Positions 27,187-37,273 are shown, counted from the stretch's first letter. The stretch is 64,000 nt of DNA from Cellulomonas fengjieae (GCF_018388465.1 NZ_CP074404.1:2852001-2916000), one strand, 5' to 3'. The notes: a model not told the origin generated them from the sequence alone. Translations and numbers: made by a program.

Positions 27187-27794
27187 CCGATCGGCACGAC
27201 GACGTCCGCACGCCCGGCGGTCGCCGCGACCAGCCGGGCGTTGGCCTCGTCGGGACCGTAGGACCAGGCGCGCGCCGCGTCAGGCGTCTTGCCGAACGCC
27301 TCGTGCCGGGCCACCAGCCGGGCCAGCCGCACGTCGTCGTCGGGCGCCAGGAACCACGACTCGTCCAGCAGCCCCGCCACCGGGCCGAACCCGTGGTCGT
27401 CGAGCAGCAGGTAGTTCCCCTCGACGACCACCAGCCGGACGTCCGGTCCCACCGCGATGGCCCCGGCCACGGCGTTCCGCAGGTCGCGGCGGTACTCGGG
27501 TGCGTAGACGGTCCGTACCGGGCTGCGCAGCCGGGTCAGGAGCGCGACGAAGCCGTCGGCGTCGAACGTGTCCGGCGCCCCCTTGCGACCGGCCCGCCCG
27601 AGGCGTTCGAGCTGCGACTGCGCCAGGTGGAAGCCGTCCATCGGGACGACGACCGCTCCGGGCCCCACGGCGCCCACCACCCGCTCGGCCAGGGTCGACT
27701 TGCCGGCTCCCGGCGCACCGGTGATCCCGAGGATCCGCCGCGGTCCGCACGCCAGGGCCTGCACGCGAGCGGCGAGGTCAGGGGTCAGCGTCAT
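27183..27794 (-). CDS. P-loop nucleoside/nucleotide kinase-family protein
   Basis: The 203-residue protein has Walker A GITGAPGAGKSTLAERVV, PMDGFHLAQSQLERLGR, LTRLRSPVRTVYAPEYRRDLR and a VVVEGNYLLLDD Walker-B-like strand. This is the uridine kinase/pantothenate kinase/fructose-kinase-like family; the substrate cannot be named. A genuine CoaA is encoded at 32709-33659, so this is not the main pantothenate kinase. It overlaps both neighbours by 4 nt and sits between nnr and alr, where it is not a usual member. Confidence 0.82.
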   Translation of the reverse strand: MTLTPDLAARVQALACGPRRILGITGAPGAGKSTLAERVVGAVGPGAVVVPMDGFHLAQSQLERLGRAGRKGAPDTFDADGFVALLTRLRSPVRTVYAPEYRRDLRNAVAGAIAVGPDVRLVVVEGNYLLLDDHGFGPVAGLLDESWFLAPDDDVRLARLVARHEAFGKTPDAARAWSYGPDEANARLVAATAGRADVVVPIG

Positions 27795-29281
27795 GCGCCC
27801 AGCAGCTCGGCGATCGTGCCCGGCAGCGCGTCCGCGACCGCTTGCGCCGCGACGGGACCGCCGGGGTTGGCCCGGTGCGCCGCGCGTCCGTGCACGAGCG
27901 CGGCGGCCGCCGCGAGCGCCGCGGCGAGCGACGGGTCCTCCTGCACCGCCTGGGCACGGCCGGCCAGGAGAGCCCCGAGCAGCCCGGCGAGGACGTCCCC
28001 GGCGCCCGCGGTCGCCAGCCACGGGGGCGCATCGGCCTGGGCGTACACCGCTCCCCGGGCACCGACGACGACCGTCACGGACCCCTTGAGCAGCACCGTC
28101 GCTCCCGTGAGCTCGTGGGCCCGGCGCGCCCAGCGCAGCGGTTCGGCCTCGACGTCGGCCCGGTCCACCGCCTCGCCCCGCTGGCCGAGCAAGCGCGCCA
28201 GCTCACCCGCGTGCGGCGTGATCACCGCGTGCGGACCGACGTGCGGGGGGAGCAGGTCGAGCGCGCCGGCATCGACCACCGCCGGCTCGCCACGCTCCCG
28301 GACGTGCTGGACGGCGTACTCGATGCGGCGCCGTTGCCCCGCGTCGTCCGGTGACACCCCGGGACCGAAGACCCAGGCCTGCACGCGTCCGTGGCCCACG
28401 ACGACCTCGGGGTGCGCGGCGACGACCAGGTCCGCGACGTCACCCAGGTAGCGGACCATCCCGACGCCCGCCCGGACCGCACCGCTCGTCGTGAGCACGG
28501 CCGCACCGGCGTACGCCCGCGAACCGGCCACCACCCCCACCACGCCGCGCGTGTACTTGTGCGCGTCGGGCGCGGGCACGGGCCACAGGTCCGCGACGTC
28601 GGCCGCCTCGAGCCGCACCACGGCCGGCGCGCCGGCAGGCTCCAGTCCGAGGTCCACGTGCTCGACACGCCCGGCCGCGCGCGCGCCGGGCGGGAGCACG
28701 AGGCCTGGCTTGAGCGTGCCGAAGGACACGGTGAGGTCCGCGTCGAGCACCACGCCCTCGCGGCGCCCGTCGTCCACCCCCAGGCCGGACGGCACGTCGA
28801 CGGCCACGACGTAGGGTCGCCCGCGCTGCACGATGGCCTCGACCAGGGCGCCCGCCGCCCCCCGCAGCCCGGACCCGTCGGACCCGATGCCGAGCACGCC
28901 GTCCAGCACCAGGTCGGCGCCGACCGCGAGCGCGGCGGCGTCCTCGAGGCGCTCCAGGCGCAGCACCCGCCCGCCGGCCGCCCGCAACGCCGTCAGGCCG
29001 CCCTGGTGCACGCGGTCCGCGGTCAGCACGGCGTGCACCTCGACGCCCCTCCTGGCCAGCAGGGCGCCCGCGTGCAGCGCGTCGCCACCGTTGTTGCCGG
29101 GCCCCACGAGCACGACGACCCGCGCACCGGTCAGCGTGCCGCGCCGGTCGCGCAGGGCGTCGGCCACCCAGACGTGCAGGGCGAACGCGGCGCGTCCCAT
29201 CAGCGGGACGCCGGCCGCGAGGAGCGGCTCCTCGGCGGCTCGCACCTGCGCGGAGGTCCAGGTCTGCAGCACGTTCCTCAT
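27791..29281 (-). CDS. nnr: Bifunctional NAD(P)HX epimerase / ADP-dependent NAD(P)HX dehydratase
   Basis: The enzyme repairs hydrated NAD(P)H. The 496-residue protein has a YjeF-type epimerase domain (~1-215) with VLVGPGNNGGDALHAGALLARRG and VVAVDVPSGLGVDDG, and a ribokinase-like dehydratase domain (~230-496) with HKYTRGVVGVVAGS, ITPHAGELARLLG, VLLKGSVTVV and TAGAGDVLAGLLGALLA. It is the first gene of the minus-strand operon nnr-kinase-alr-tsaE-tsaB-rimI-sulfurtransferase. The ATG at 29281 follows AAGG closely; a GTG at 29272 is possible. Confidence 0.94.
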   Translation of the reverse strand: MRNVLQTWTSAQVRAAEEPLLAAGVPLMGRAAFALHVWVADALRDRRGTLTGARVVVLVGPGNNGGDALHAGALLARRGVEVHAVLTADRVHQGGLTALRAAGGRVLRLERLEDAAALAVGADLVLDGVLGIGSDGSGLRGAAGALVEAIVQRGRPYVVAVDVPSGLGVDDGRREGVVLDADLTVSFGTLKPGLVLPPGARAAGRVEHVDLGLEPAGAPAVVRLEAADVADLWPVPAPDAHKYTRGVVGVVAGSRAYAGAAVLTTSGAVRAGVGMVRYLGDVADLVVAAHPEVVVGHGRVQAWVFGPGVSPDDAGQRRRIEYAVQHVRERGEPAVVDAGALDLLPPHVGPHAVITPHAGELARLLGQRGEAVDRADVEAEPLRWARRAHELTGATVLLKGSVTVVVGARGAVYAQADAPPWLATAGAGDVLAGLLGALLAGRAQAVQEDPSLAAALAAAAALVHGRAAHRANPGGPVAAQAVADALPGTIAELLGA

Positions 29282-29377
29282 CCTTGCCGGTGGACCGCCT
29301 TCGCGCCCGGGTTCGCCGTGCGCCCGGACGGTTGTATCGATTCGACCGCTGCGGCGGCGATCACACCCGGGCGCAGG

Positions 29378-29383
29378 TAGCGT
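29378..29383 (+). promoter_or_regulatory. -10 hexamer TAGCGT, leaderless LLM-oxidoreductase start
   Basis: TAGCGT, six bases, ATG at 29390. The same hexamer and spacing precede the ROK gene at 43428. Confidence 0.5.
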
Positions 29384-29389
29384 GCCCTC

Positions 29390-30376
29390 ATGCGCTTCGG
29401 ACTCTTCATCCCCCAGGGCTGGCGGCAGGATCTCACCGGCATCGCCCCCCGCGACCACTGGCAGACCATGAGCGGCCTTGCCACCCACGCCGACCAGGGC
29501 GACTCGTTCGAGTCGATCTGGGTCTACGACCACTTCCACGCGGTGCCTGAGCCCAACGGCGAGGCGACCCACGAGGCGTGGAGCCTCATCAACGCGTTCG
29601 CCGCGACGACCAGCCGCGTCCGGCTGGGGCAGATGTGCACCTGCATGGCGTACCGCAACCCGGCCTACCTGGCCAAGGTCGCCACGACGGCCGACATCAT
29701 CTCGGGCGGCCGTGTCGAGATGGGCATCGGCGCCGGCTGGTACGAGCACGAGTGGCGGGCGTACGGCTACGGGTTCCCGTCCGCCGGCCAGCGGATCGCC
29801 ATGCTCGACGAGGGCGTGCAGATCTTCAAGCAGATGTGGACCAACGGCACCGCGACCCTGGACGGCGCGCACTACCAGGTCGACGGCGCCCAGCTGTCCC
29901 CGCTGCCGCTGCAGGTCGACGGGCCGCCGCTGTGGATCGCGGGCGGCGGTGAGAAGAAGACGCTGCGCATCGCCGCCGAGCACGCGGCGTACACCAACTT
30001 CGACGGCTCGCCGGAGGGCTTCGCCCACAAGTCGCAGGTCCTGCGCGGGCACTGCGAGGCCATCGGACGACCGTTCGAGGAGATCACCCGGTCTGCCAAC
30101 TACAACGTGGTCATCGGCGCCACCGAGGCCGAGGTCGACGACCGCATCGCCTGGGTCGAGGAGCACCTGAGCAACACGGTCCCCGAGAAGGCGGCCGAGG
30201 TGGCCGAGGACTTCCGCAACGGGCCGCTGGTCGGCACGCCCGAGCAGATCGTGGACAAGCTCCGCGAGCTCGAGAAGCTGGGCATGACGTACGCCATCAC
30301 GTACTTCGCCGAGGCCGCCTACGACCGCTCGGGCATCGAGCTGTTCGAGAACGAGGTCGTCCCCGCGCTGCGCTGA
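29390..30376 (+). CDS. LLM-class (F420-type) flavin-dependent oxidoreductase
   Basis: The 328-residue TIM-barrel protein shows MRFGLFIPQGWR, FESIWVYDHFHAV, LGQMCTCMAYRNPAYLAKVATTADIISGGR, GIGAGWYEHEWRAYG and PPLWIAGGGEKKTLRIAAEHA, the pattern of luciferase-like monooxygenases. F420-dependent subgroups commonly show this G-A-G-W-Y-E-x-E pattern, so F420 rather than FMN is likely. The substrate is unknown. It stands alone between two minus-strand groups. Confidence 0.9.
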   Translation: MRFGLFIPQGWRQDLTGIAPRDHWQTMSGLATHADQGDSFESIWVYDHFHAVPEPNGEATHEAWSLINAFAATTSRVRLGQMCTCMAYRNPAYLAKVATTADIISGGRVEMGIGAGWYEHEWRAYGYGFPSAGQRIAMLDEGVQIFKQMWTNGTATLDGAHYQVDGAQLSPLPLQVDGPPLWIAGGGEKKTLRIAAEHAAYTNFDGSPEGFAHKSQVLRGHCEAIGRPFEEITRSANYNVVIGATEAEVDDRIAWVEEHLSNTVPEKAAEVAEDFRNGPLVGTPEQIVDKLRELEKLGMTYAITYFAEAAYDRSGIELFENEVVPALR

Positions 30377-30379
30377 GGC

Positions 30380-30733
30380 TCAGTCGCGCTCGGCGACCAC
30401 CATGGCGGACGCGATTCCGGCGTCGTGGGAGATGGACAGGTGGAACCGGTCCACGCCGAGCGCGGCCGCCGCGGCGGCGACCGTGCCGACGACCTCGACC
30501 ACCGGCTGCGCGCCCGCCACGCGGCGCACGGTCGCGTCCTGCCAGCTCATGCCCGCCGGCGCGCCCAGCGCCTTGGCGATCGCCTCCTTGGCCGCGAACC
30601 GCGCGGCGAGCGACGTCTCGGGCATCTCCCGCTCCTCGGGCGTGAAGAGCCGAGCACGCAGCGCGGGTACCCGGTGCAGCGTGTCGACGAACCGGGCGAC
30701 GTCGACGACGTCGATCCCGACGCCGACGATCAC
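30380..30733 (-). CDS. acpS: Holo-[acyl-carrier-protein] synthase
   Basis: AcpS moves 4'-phosphopantetheine from CoA to acyl carrier protein. The 117-residue protein has the metal-binding Asp8 in [12 protein letters not shown] and Glu50 in [14 protein letters not shown], with the closing [17 protein letters not shown]. Length and motifs are typical. It follows glmS on the same strand with a 44-base gap. Confidence 0.95.
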   Translation of the reverse strand: MIVGVGIDVVDVARFVDTLHRVPALRARLFTPEEREMPETSLAARFAAKEAIAKALGAPAGMSWQDATVRRVAGAQPVVEVVGTVAAAAAALGVDRFHLSISHDAGIASAMVVAERD

Positions 30734-30777
30734 GCTGCGCTCATCCGGCGCTCACCCGGCGCTCGGGCGGGTAGCCG

Positions 30778-32634
30778 TCACTCGACGGTGACGGACTTGG
30801 CGAGGTTGCGCGGCTGGTCCACGTCGAGCCCCTTGGCCGTGGCCAGCTCGCATGCGAAGACCTGCAGCGGCACCACGGTGAGCAGCGGGGCCAGCAGCGT
30901 CGGAGCGCGCGGCACGAAGAAGACCTCGTCGGCGTAGGCCAGCACCTCCGTGTCGCCGTCCTCCGCGATCACCAGGGTGCGGGCACCGCGGGCGCGGATC
31001 TCCTGGATGTTGGAGACGACCTTCGAGTGCAGCGAGTCGCGCCCCTGCGGGGACGGCACGACGACGAAGACCGCCTGCCCCTCCTCGATGAGCGCGATCG
31101 GCCCGTGCTTGAGCTCACCGGCGGCGAAGCCCTCGGCGTGGATGTACGCGAGCTCCTTGAGCTTGAGCGCGCCCTCCATCGCGACCGGGTAGCCGACGTG
31201 CCGACCGAGGAAGAGGACCGACTGCGTGTCCACCATCGACCGGGCGGTCGCGCGCACCCGGTCGGCGCGGTCGAGCACCTGCTGGATCTTGTCCGGCATG
31301 TCGCGCAGCTCGGACAGGATCGTGCCGACCTCGTCCGCGAACTTGTTGCCCCGCAGCTGCGCCAGGTACAGGCCGAGCAGGTAGGCGGCGGTGATCTGCG
31401 CGAGGAACGCCTTGGTGGACGCCACCGCGATCTCCGGCCCGGCGTGCGTGTACAGGACGGCGTCGGACTCGCGCGGGATCGTCGACCCGTGCGCGTTGAC
31501 CAGCGCCAGCACCTTGGAACCCTGCTCGCGCGCGTGCCGGGCGGCCATGAGCGTGTCCATCGTCTCGCCCGACTGCGAGATCGCGACCACGAGCGTGCGC
31601 TCGTTGACCACCGGGTCGCGGTACCGGAACTCGTGGGACAGCTCGACCTCCACCGGGATGCGGCACCAGTGCTCGATCGCGTACTTCGCCACGTGGCCGG
31701 CGTAGGCGGACGTGCCGCAGGCGATGACGACGATCTTGTCCACCGACCGCAGCACGGACTCGTCGATCCGGATCTCGTCCAGCACCAGCCGACCGCGCGC
31801 GTCGGTGCGCCCGAGCAGCGTGTCCGCGACGGCCTGCGGCTGGTCGTGGATCTCCTTGTCCATGAAGGACGCGAAGCCACCCTTCTCGGCGGCGGCGGCG
31901 TCCCAGTCGACGGTGTACCGGCGCGGCTCGGCCGGGCGGCCGTCGAAGTCGGTGACCGACACCGAGTCCGGCGTGATGGTCACCACCTGGTCCTGCCCCA
32001 GCTCGAGCGCGTCGCGTGTGTGGGAGATGAACGCCGCGACGTCGGAGCCGAGGAAGTTCTCCCCCTCGCCGAGCCCGACCACCAGCGGCGAGTCGTGCCG
32101 GGCACCCACGACGACGTCCGGGGCGTCCTGGTGCACCGCGAGCAGCGTGAACGTGCCCTGCAGCGTCCGCGCGACCGCGGTCATCGCGGCCGTGAGGTCC
32201 CCCGTGCTCTCGTAGGCCCGCGCGATGAGCTGCGCGGCGACCTCGGTATCGGTCTCGGAGGTGAACCGGACCCCGTCGGCCTCGAGGTCGGCCTTCAGCC
32301 CGGCGAAGTTCTCGACGATCCCGTTGTGGATCACGGCGAGCTTGCCGGCCACGTGCGGGTGCGCGTTGACGTCGGTCGGACCGCCGTGGGTTGCCCAGCG
32401 CGTGTGCCCGATCGCCGCGGTCGACGGCGGCAACGGGTGCAGGTCCAGCTCCTCGACGAGGTTGGCCAGCTTCCCGGCCTTCTTCGCGACGGCCAGGGGG
32501 CCCTGCGGACCGACGAGCGCGACGCCTGCGGAGTCGTACCCCCGGTACTCCAGCCGGCGCAGACCTTCGAGCACCACGTCCAGGGGGCGGTCACTGGCCG
32601 ACTGGCTACCCACGTATCCGACGATTCCACACAT
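30778..32634 (-). CDS. glmS: Glutamine-fructose-6-phosphate aminotransferase (isomerizing)
   Basis: GlmS makes glucosamine-6-P, the entry to UDP-GlcNAc. The 618-residue protein begins MCGIVGYVG with the glutaminase nucleophile Cys2, has [19 protein letters not shown] in the N-terminal domain, and two SIS sugar-binding domains with [24 protein letters not shown] and [20 protein letters not shown]. The ATG at 32634 is fixed by Cys2. No glmS ribozyme is seen; TAGACT lies seven bases before the ATG. Confidence 0.98.
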   Translation of the reverse strand: MCGIVGYVGSQSASDRPLDVVLEGLRRLEYRGYDSAGVALVGPQGPLAVAKKAGKLANLVEELDLHPLPPSTAAIGHTRWATHGGPTDVNAHPHVAGKLAVIHNGIVENFAGLKADLEADGVRFTSETDTEVAAQLIARAYESTGDLTAAMTAVARTLQGTFTLLAVHQDAPDVVVGARHDSPLVVGLGEGENFLGSDVAAFISHTRDALELGQDQVVTITPDSVSVTDFDGRPAEPRRYTVDWDAAAAEKGGFASFMDKEIHDQPQAVADTLLGRTDARGRLVLDEIRIDESVLRSVDKIVVIACGTSAYAGHVAKYAIEHWCRIPVEVELSHEFRYRDPVVNERTLVVAISQSGETMDTLMAARHAREQGSKVLALVNAHGSTIPRESDAVLYTHAGPEIAVASTKAFLAQITAAYLLGLYLAQLRGNKFADEVGTILSELRDMPDKIQQVLDRADRVRATARSMVDTQSVLFLGRHVGYPVAMEGALKLKELAYIHAEGFAAGELKHGPIALIEEGQAVFVVVPSPQGRDSLHSKVVSNIQEIRARGARTLVIAEDGDTEVLAYADEVFFVPRAPTLLAPLLTVVPLQVFACELATAKGLDVDQPRNLAKSVTVE

Positions 32635-32641
32635 GGTCGCG

Positions 32642-32647
32642 AGTCTA
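32642..32647 (-). promoter_or_regulatory. -10 hexamer TAGACT, leaderless glmS start
   Basis: TAGACT, seven bases, ATG. The divergent coaA promoter must share the same 74-base interval. Confidence 0.45.
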
Positions 32648-32695
32648 CCGGGGCATCCGGCAGGCCCCGATGGGCGGTCCGGGCCCTCCCTCGTG

Positions 32696-32701
32696 CACAA
32701 T
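32696..32701 (+). promoter_or_regulatory. -10 hexamer CACAAT, leaderless coaA start
   Basis: CACAAT, seven bases, GTG at 32709. The first base departs from TANNNT. Confidence 0.4.
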
Positions 32702-32708
32702 CGACCCC

Positions 32709-33659
32709 GTGCCAACGTCGCTCACCCCGGCCACGCCCTACGTCGACCTGGACCGCGACGCCTGGACCCGCCTGTCCGCCTCCACCCCCCTGCCGCTGAC
32801 CGACGCCGACGTCGAGCGGCTGGCGGGCCTCGGCGACCCCATCGACCTCGCCGAGGTCGACGCCATCTACCGCCCGATCTCGCGGCTGCTCGACCTCCAC
32901 ATCGAGGCCACCCGGACCCTGCACGCGGCGTCCAGCACGTTCCTGCGCGAGGACGTCGGCGGCACGCCCTTCGTCATCGGCGTCGCGGGGTCGGTCGCCG
33001 TCGGCAAGTCCACGACCGCCCGCCTGCTGCGCGAGCTCCTGGCGCGCTGGCCTGCGACGCCGCGCGTCCAGCTGGTGACCACCGACGGCTTCCTCTACCC
33101 GAACGCCGAGCTCGAGCGCCGCGGCCTGATGGACCGCAAGGGCTTCCCCGAGTCCTACGACCGTCGTGCGCTGCTGCGCTTCGTGTCCAAGGTCAAGGCA
33201 GGCCGACCCGAGGTCCGCGCCCCGGTCTACGACCACCTCACCTACGACATCCTGCCGGGCCGGGAGATCGTGGTGAACCGCCCCGACGTGCTCATCGTCG
33301 AGGGCCTCAACGTGCTCCAGCCCGCCCGGCCGACCGCCGAGGGGACGTCGAACCTGGCGGTGAGCGACTTCTTCGACTTCTCCATCTACGTCGATGCCCG
33401 GACCGCCGACGTCCGCCGGTGGTACGTCGACCGGTTCCTGGCCCTGCGCAAGACGGCGTTCGCCCGGCCCGAGTCGTACTTCCACCGGTACGCGGCGCTC
33501 ACCGACGACGAGGCCGTCGAGCTCGCGGAGCAGATCTGGGACTCGATCAACGAGCCCAACCTGGTGCAGAACATCCTGCCCACCCGCAGCCGGGCGACCC
33601 TCGTGCTGACCAAGGGCAGCGACCACGCCGTCGAGCGGGTGCGTCTCCGCAAGCTGTAG
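32709..33659 (+). CDS. coaA: Type I pantothenate kinase
   Basis: CoaA phosphorylates pantothenate, the first step of CoA synthesis. The 316-residue protein has Walker [13 protein letters not shown] at residues 91-102, [29 protein letters not shown], and [11 protein letters not shown], all diagnostic for type I PanK. The GTG at 32709 is used because the family N-terminus begins there. Clustering with glmS, acpS and alr is the common actinobacterial arrangement. Confidence 0.97.
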   Translation: MPTSLTPATPYVDLDRDAWTRLSASTPLPLTDADVERLAGLGDPIDLAEVDAIYRPISRLLDLHIEATRTLHAASSTFLREDVGGTPFVIGVAGSVAVGKSTTARLLRELLARWPATPRVQLVTTDGFLYPNAELERRGLMDRKGFPESYDRRALLRFVSKVKAGRPEVRAPVYDHLTYDILPGREIVVNRPDVLIVEGLNVLQPARPTAEGTSNLAVSDFFDFSIYVDARTADVRRWYVDRFLALRKTAFARPESYFHRYAALTDDEAVELAEQIWDSINEPNLVQNILPTRSRATLVLTKGSDHAVERVRLRKL

Positions 33660-33668
33660 GAGCCCTGC

Positions 33669-34262
33669 TCAGCCGGCCGGGGTCGCGGCCGTGGGCACCA
33701 CCAGCCGCACCGGGTACTGCTCCCGGCCGGTCTCCTCGAGCGCGTCGAGCGCCCGGGTGACCGCCGGGTCCGGGGTCCCGCAGCTGTCCGTCGGCCACGC
33801 CGGCCGGATCGCCCGGCCGAGCGCGTCGACGAGCCACAACGACGGTGCGGTCACCGCCGCGCTGCTGCACGTCCCACCCCGGGGCGCGGACGGCCGACGC
33901 AGCGCCGCGACGAGCGGGTCCAGGTCGCCCTCGAGCCGGCTCGCGGTCAACGCGACCCAGGTCCCGGACGAGTCGTGCAGCGTGCCCCCCGGCGCACACA
34001 CGACGACGCTGACCGGCAGGAAGTCGTCGGGGACGCGCCCGGTCTCGGGGGCGTCGGGGTGGGGCGTGCCCGTGCCGGGGGTGGCGCCGTCCGCGACGAG
34101 CCCGAGGTCCGCGAGCACCTGCGCCGACATGCAGTCCGCGGACCCCACCACCACGGCCGCCGGCGCGTCCGCCGCGGGCTCGCCGGTCGTGCACCCTGCG
34201 AGCCCGAGAAGGACGGCGGCGGGCAGCACGAGACGAACGGTCCACGGCGCACGCACGCCCAT
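33669..34262 (-). CDS. Lipoprotein of unknown function
   Basis: The 197-residue product has a signal peptide with a lipobox LLGLAGC near residues 18-24, so it should be lipid-anchored outside the membrane. Three further Cys pairs of residues (ADCMSAQ, VVCAPGG, GTCSSAA/DSCGTP) suggest disulfides. I recognise no domain. The ATG at 34262 has an AGGGGGGCGAG ribosome-binding region; an upstream ATG at 34280 lacks one. Its stop lies 9 bases from the convergent coaA stop. Confidence 0.75.
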   Translation of the reverse strand: MGVRAPWTVRLVLPAAVLLGLAGCTTGEPAADAPAAVVVGSADCMSAQVLADLGLVADGATPGTGTPHPDAPETGRVPDDFLPVSVVVCAPGGTLHDSSGTWVALTASRLEGDLDPLVAALRRPSAPRGGTCSSAAVTAPSLWLVDALGRAIRPAWPTDSCGTPDPAVTRALDALEETGREQYPVRLVVPTAATPAG

Positions 34263-34399
34263 CTCGCCCCCCTGTCGCACTACCCGTCGCTGCGCGCACC
34301 ACGGGGGTGTCGGCAGAGCACGGGAGCGACGACCGCGACGTCGACGCAGTCAGAGCGTAGGCACAGTCACGGGCCCGATGACCGGGTGATACCGGATCG

Positions 34400-35098
34400 T
34401 TAGCCGACGGGGTCGGATCGTGAGCGTCCTGTGACCGGCTCGCCCGGGAGCGGGGTCGCGGCCGGCGTGTCGGCGACCTCCGGAGCCGCGGCGGCCTCCA
34501 CCCGCCCGTGCCCGGTGAGCTTGCGCAGGGCCCAGTCGACGATCACACCGATCGCCAGCCCGCCGATCACGCCGACGGCCACCGCGATGAGGGTGTGGTC
34601 GTGCAGCCAGGCGCCGGCGCCGATCCCGATCAGCGACGAGTACGCACCCCAGGTGATCGCTGCGATGCCGGTGAGCCCCATGAACCGGCGACGGCTGTAG
34701 TGCACCGCACCGGCGGTCATGTTCACGGCCACCCGCCCGATCGGGATGTAGCGGGCAGCGATGATGAAGGCAGCGCCACGATGGCTCAGGGCGTTCTCCG
34801 CCCAGTCGACCGCGGCCTGCCCCCGCGGCGAGCGCAGCAGGCGCAGCTCGCGCACCTTGACCTTGGTGCCGATCTGGTAGGCGATCTGGTCGCCGCTCCA
34901 CGCACCGGCTGCCGCCACGAGCACGAGGATTGCCAGGTTGGGGCTGCCCTCGGCCATGGACACGGCGGCCAGCGCGATGACGATGGACTCGCTGGGGACG
35001 GGAGGGAAGAACCCGTCGATCGTCGCGAACAGGTAGAGCACGACGAAGATCCACGGGGACCCTACGAGGGCGAGCGCCCACGCCTCCAGCACGATCAT
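34400..35098 (-). CDS. DedA family membrane protein
   Basis: The 232-residue protein shows the DedA/VTT features: FATIDGFFPPVPSE in a re-entrant loop near the N-terminus, then GAWSGDQIAYQIG, RYIPIGRVAVNMTAG and about five hydrophobic segments. DedA proteins are linked to flipping of undecaprenyl phosphate and other lipids, though the role of this member is unknown. The ATG at 35098 is chosen because AGGAG lies five bases upstream; an upstream GTG at 35149 has none. The tail is Pro/Ala/Glu-rich. Confidence 0.88.
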   Translation of the reverse strand: MIVLEAWALALVGSPWIFVVLYLFATIDGFFPPVPSESIVIALAAVSMAEGSPNLAILVLVAAAGAWSGDQIAYQIGTKVKVRELRLLRSPRGQAAVDWAENALSHRGAAFIIAARYIPIGRVAVNMTAGAVHYSRRRFMGLTGIAAITWGAYSSLIGIGAGAWLHDHTLIAVAVGVIGGLAIGVIVDWALRKLTGHGRVEAAAAPEVADTPAATPLPGEPVTGRSRSDPVG

Positions 35099-35181
35099 CA
35101 GCTCCTGTGATGTGGGTCCGGCGGCGATCCGCCCGGTGTCGTGTTCCACGGTAAGTCGCGCCGGGACCCGGACGACATAGG

Positions 35182-35225
35182 GGTGACCCCCGGTTCATCC
35201 CTGGAACAGGCCCACGTCATCCCAG
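35182..35225. repeat. 11-nt periodic repeats upstream of dedA, PHO-box-like
   Basis: Four consecutive 11-base units read GGTGACCCCCG, GTTCATCCCTG, GAACAGGCCCA and CGTCATCCCAG. Three share a GT(C/G)A(T/C)CC core like the GTTCACC direct repeats bound by actinobacterial PhoP. They lie 84-127 bases upstream of the dedA ATG. Confidence 0.4.
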
Positions 35226-35258
35226 GGTCGGACCCGGGATCCGCCCGGGGGTCCTTGC

Positions 35259-35924
35259 TCAGTCGAGCGGGAAGCCGAGCGCCGTGGCCGCGGACGTGGG
35301 CCTCGGCTCCGTCGCCCAGCGTGCACCGAACTCGTCCGTCACCGCGAGGGAGCGCAGCTCGGCGCGGTCCAGGTACAGCGTCCCGTTCAGGTGGTCCGTC
35401 TCGTGCTGGACGATGCGTGCCGACCAGCCGCTCACGACCTCGTCGACCGGCGTCCCGTGCTCGTCCGACCCGGTCAGCCGCACACGACGCGCGCGGGCGA
35501 CCACGGCCTGGTACCCGACGACACTCAAACAGCCCTCGTAGAACCCGACACGCTCGTCGCCGACGGGCGTGTAACGCGGGTTGACCAGGACCCGGTACGG
35601 CAAGCGCTCCCGCTCGCGGACCTCCGCGTGCTCCGGCGAGACCGAGCCCGGGTCCTCCAGCACCGCGAGGGCCACGGGCAGACCGAGCTGCGGAGCCGCG
35701 AGCCCGACGCCGGGGGCGGCCCGCATCGTCCGGTGCATCACGTCCAGCAGCGCCGTCAGCTCGCTCGCCGACAGCTGCCCGTCGTACGGCGTGGCCACCG
35801 CACGCAACGCCGGGTGCCCAGCCTGGACGATGGGCGCGACGCCGTCGTCGGACCGCGCGCCGGCCTCGATGATCCAGAGCGCCACGTCGCGCAGCGCCTG
35901 GTCCCACTGGGCCCCGGACGGCAC
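35259..35924 (-). CDS. def: Peptide deformylase
   Basis: The 221-residue metalloenzyme removes the N-formyl group from new proteins. All three motifs are present: GVGLAAPQLG, EGCLSVVGY with the metal Cys, and QHETDHLNG with the two His ligands and catalytic Glu. It is longer than E. coli Def, with extra residues at both ends. The GTG start overlaps the glmM stop (TAGTG), so it is coupled to glmM. Confidence 0.95.
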   Translation of the reverse strand: MPSGAQWDQALRDVALWIIEAGARSDDGVAPIVQAGHPALRAVATPYDGQLSASELTALLDVMHRTMRAAPGVGLAAPQLGLPVALAVLEDPGSVSPEHAEVRERERLPYRVLVNPRYTPVGDERVGFYEGCLSVVGYQAVVARARRVRLTGSDEHGTPVDEVVSGWSARIVQHETDHLNGTLYLDRAELRSLAVTDEFGARWATEPRPTSAATALGFPLD

Positions 35925-37273
35925 TACAGCGCCAGCCTCGTCAGGACGACGTCCGCGAGCTCGTGCGCGACGCGATCGGCCTCGGCCTGGCTGCCCGCCT
36001 CGACCATCACCCGGACGAGGTCCTCGGTGCCCGACGAGCGCAGCAGCACCCGGCCGGTGTCTCCCAGCCCGGCCTCCGCGGACCGCACGGCGTCGAGCAG
36101 CGGCCCGTCGGTGTCGGCCCGTCGCTTGTCGACACCCGGCACGTTGACCAGGGTCTGCGGCAGCCGGCGCACGACGCCGGCGAGGTCGGCGAGGGTCGAG
36201 CCCGTCGCGGCCACACGCGCGGCCAGCTGGAGGGCGGTCAGGACGCCGTCGCCGGTGGTCGCGTGCGCGGCCATGATGATGTGCCCGGACTGCTCGCCGC
36301 CGAGCGAGAAGCCGCCGGCGCGCATCGCCTCCAGCACGTACCGGTCTCCGACCGCGGTGTCGACCGTCGCGATGCCGGCCTCGCTCATCGCGATCTTCAG
36401 CCCGAGGTTGCTCATCACCGTGGTGACCAGGGTGTCGTCCACGAGCTCGCCGCGGTCCCGCATCGCGATCGCCAGGATCCCCATGATCTGGTCCCCGTCG
36501 ACCAGGTTGCCCTGCGCGTCGACCGCGAGGCACCGGTCGGCGTCCCCGTCGAACGCGACGCCGAGGTCCGCCCCGGACGCGACGACCGCGGCCTGGAGCT
36601 GCTCGGGGTGCGTCGAGCCGCACTTCTCGTTGATGTTCCGGCCGTCCGGCGAGGCGTTGATGACCACGACGTCGGCGCCCGCCGCACGCAGCGTCGCGGG
36701 GCCCACCTCGCTCGCGGCGCCGTTCGCGCAGTCCACCGCGATCCGCAGCCCGGTCAGCGGCACGTCGATGGTGCTGACCAGGTGCTCGGTGTACTGCTCG
36801 CCCGCCCGCCCGGTGTCCACGCGGATCCGGCCGACGGCCCCGCCGAGGGGGCGCTCCCAGTGCTCGCCCATGCGCGCCTCGATGGCGGCCTCGAGCTCGT
36901 CGTCGAGCTTGTGCCCGCCGCGCGCCAGGAACTTGATGCCGTTGTCGGGCATCGGGTTGTGCGACGCGGAGAGCACCACCCCGATGTCCATGCCGAGCTC
37001 GGCGGTCAGGTAGGCGACCGCCGGCGTGGGGAGCACGCCGACGTTGTTCACGTCGACGCCGGCCGAGGCCAGCCCGGCGGCCACGGCGGCGGCGAGGAAC
37101 TCCCCCGACGCCCGCGAGTCACGCCCGACGATCGCGCGCGGGCGGTGTCCCTCGAACTGGCCCAGCGAGCCCAGCACGTGGGCGGCCGCGACGGACAGGT
37201 CGAGCGCGAGCTCGGCCGTCACGTCCCGGTTGGCGAGCCCACGCACGCCGTCGGTGCCGAACAGTCGGCCCAT
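35924..37273 (-). CDS. glmM: Phosphoglucosamine mutase
   Basis: GlmM converts glucosamine-6-P to glucosamine-1-P between GlmS and GlmU. The 449-residue protein begins [14 protein letters not shown], has the phosphoserine loop [16 protein letters not shown], the metal loop [13 protein letters not shown], the sugar loop LGGEQSGHI, and the phosphate loop [10 protein letters not shown]. It follows rplM-rpsI after a terminator, as in many actinobacteria. Confidence 0.97.
   Translation of the reverse strand: MGRLFGTDGVRGLANRDVTAELALDLSVAAAHVLGSLGQFEGHRPRAIVGRDSRASGEFLAAAVAAGLASAGVDVNNVGVLPTPAVAYLTAELGMDIGVVLSASHNPMPDNGIKFLARGGHKLDDELEAAIEARMGEHWERPLGGAVGRIRVDTGRAGEQYTEHLVSTIDVPLTGLRIAVDCANGAASEVGPATLRAAGADVVVINASPDGRNINEKCGSTHPEQLQAAVVASGADLGVAFDGDADRCLAVDAQGNLVDGDQIMGILAIAMRDRGELVDDTLVTTVMSNLGLKIAMSEAGIATVDTAVGDRYVLEAMRAGGFSLGGEQSGHIIMAAHATTGDGVLTALQLAARVAATGSTLADLAGVVRRLPQTLVNVPGVDKRRADTDGPLLDAVRSAEAGLGDTGRVLLRSSGTEDLVRVMVEAGSQAEADRVAHELADVVLTRLAL

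Noticed and set aside
29282..30166. Open frame extending nnr upstream on the minus strand
   Set aside because: It lies opposite the LLM oxidoreductase and has shadow-type composition; the YjeF domain starts right after 29281.
32635..32708. glmS ribozyme
   Set aside because: The interval is only 74 bases, has no ribozyme core, and contains a -10 close to the start.
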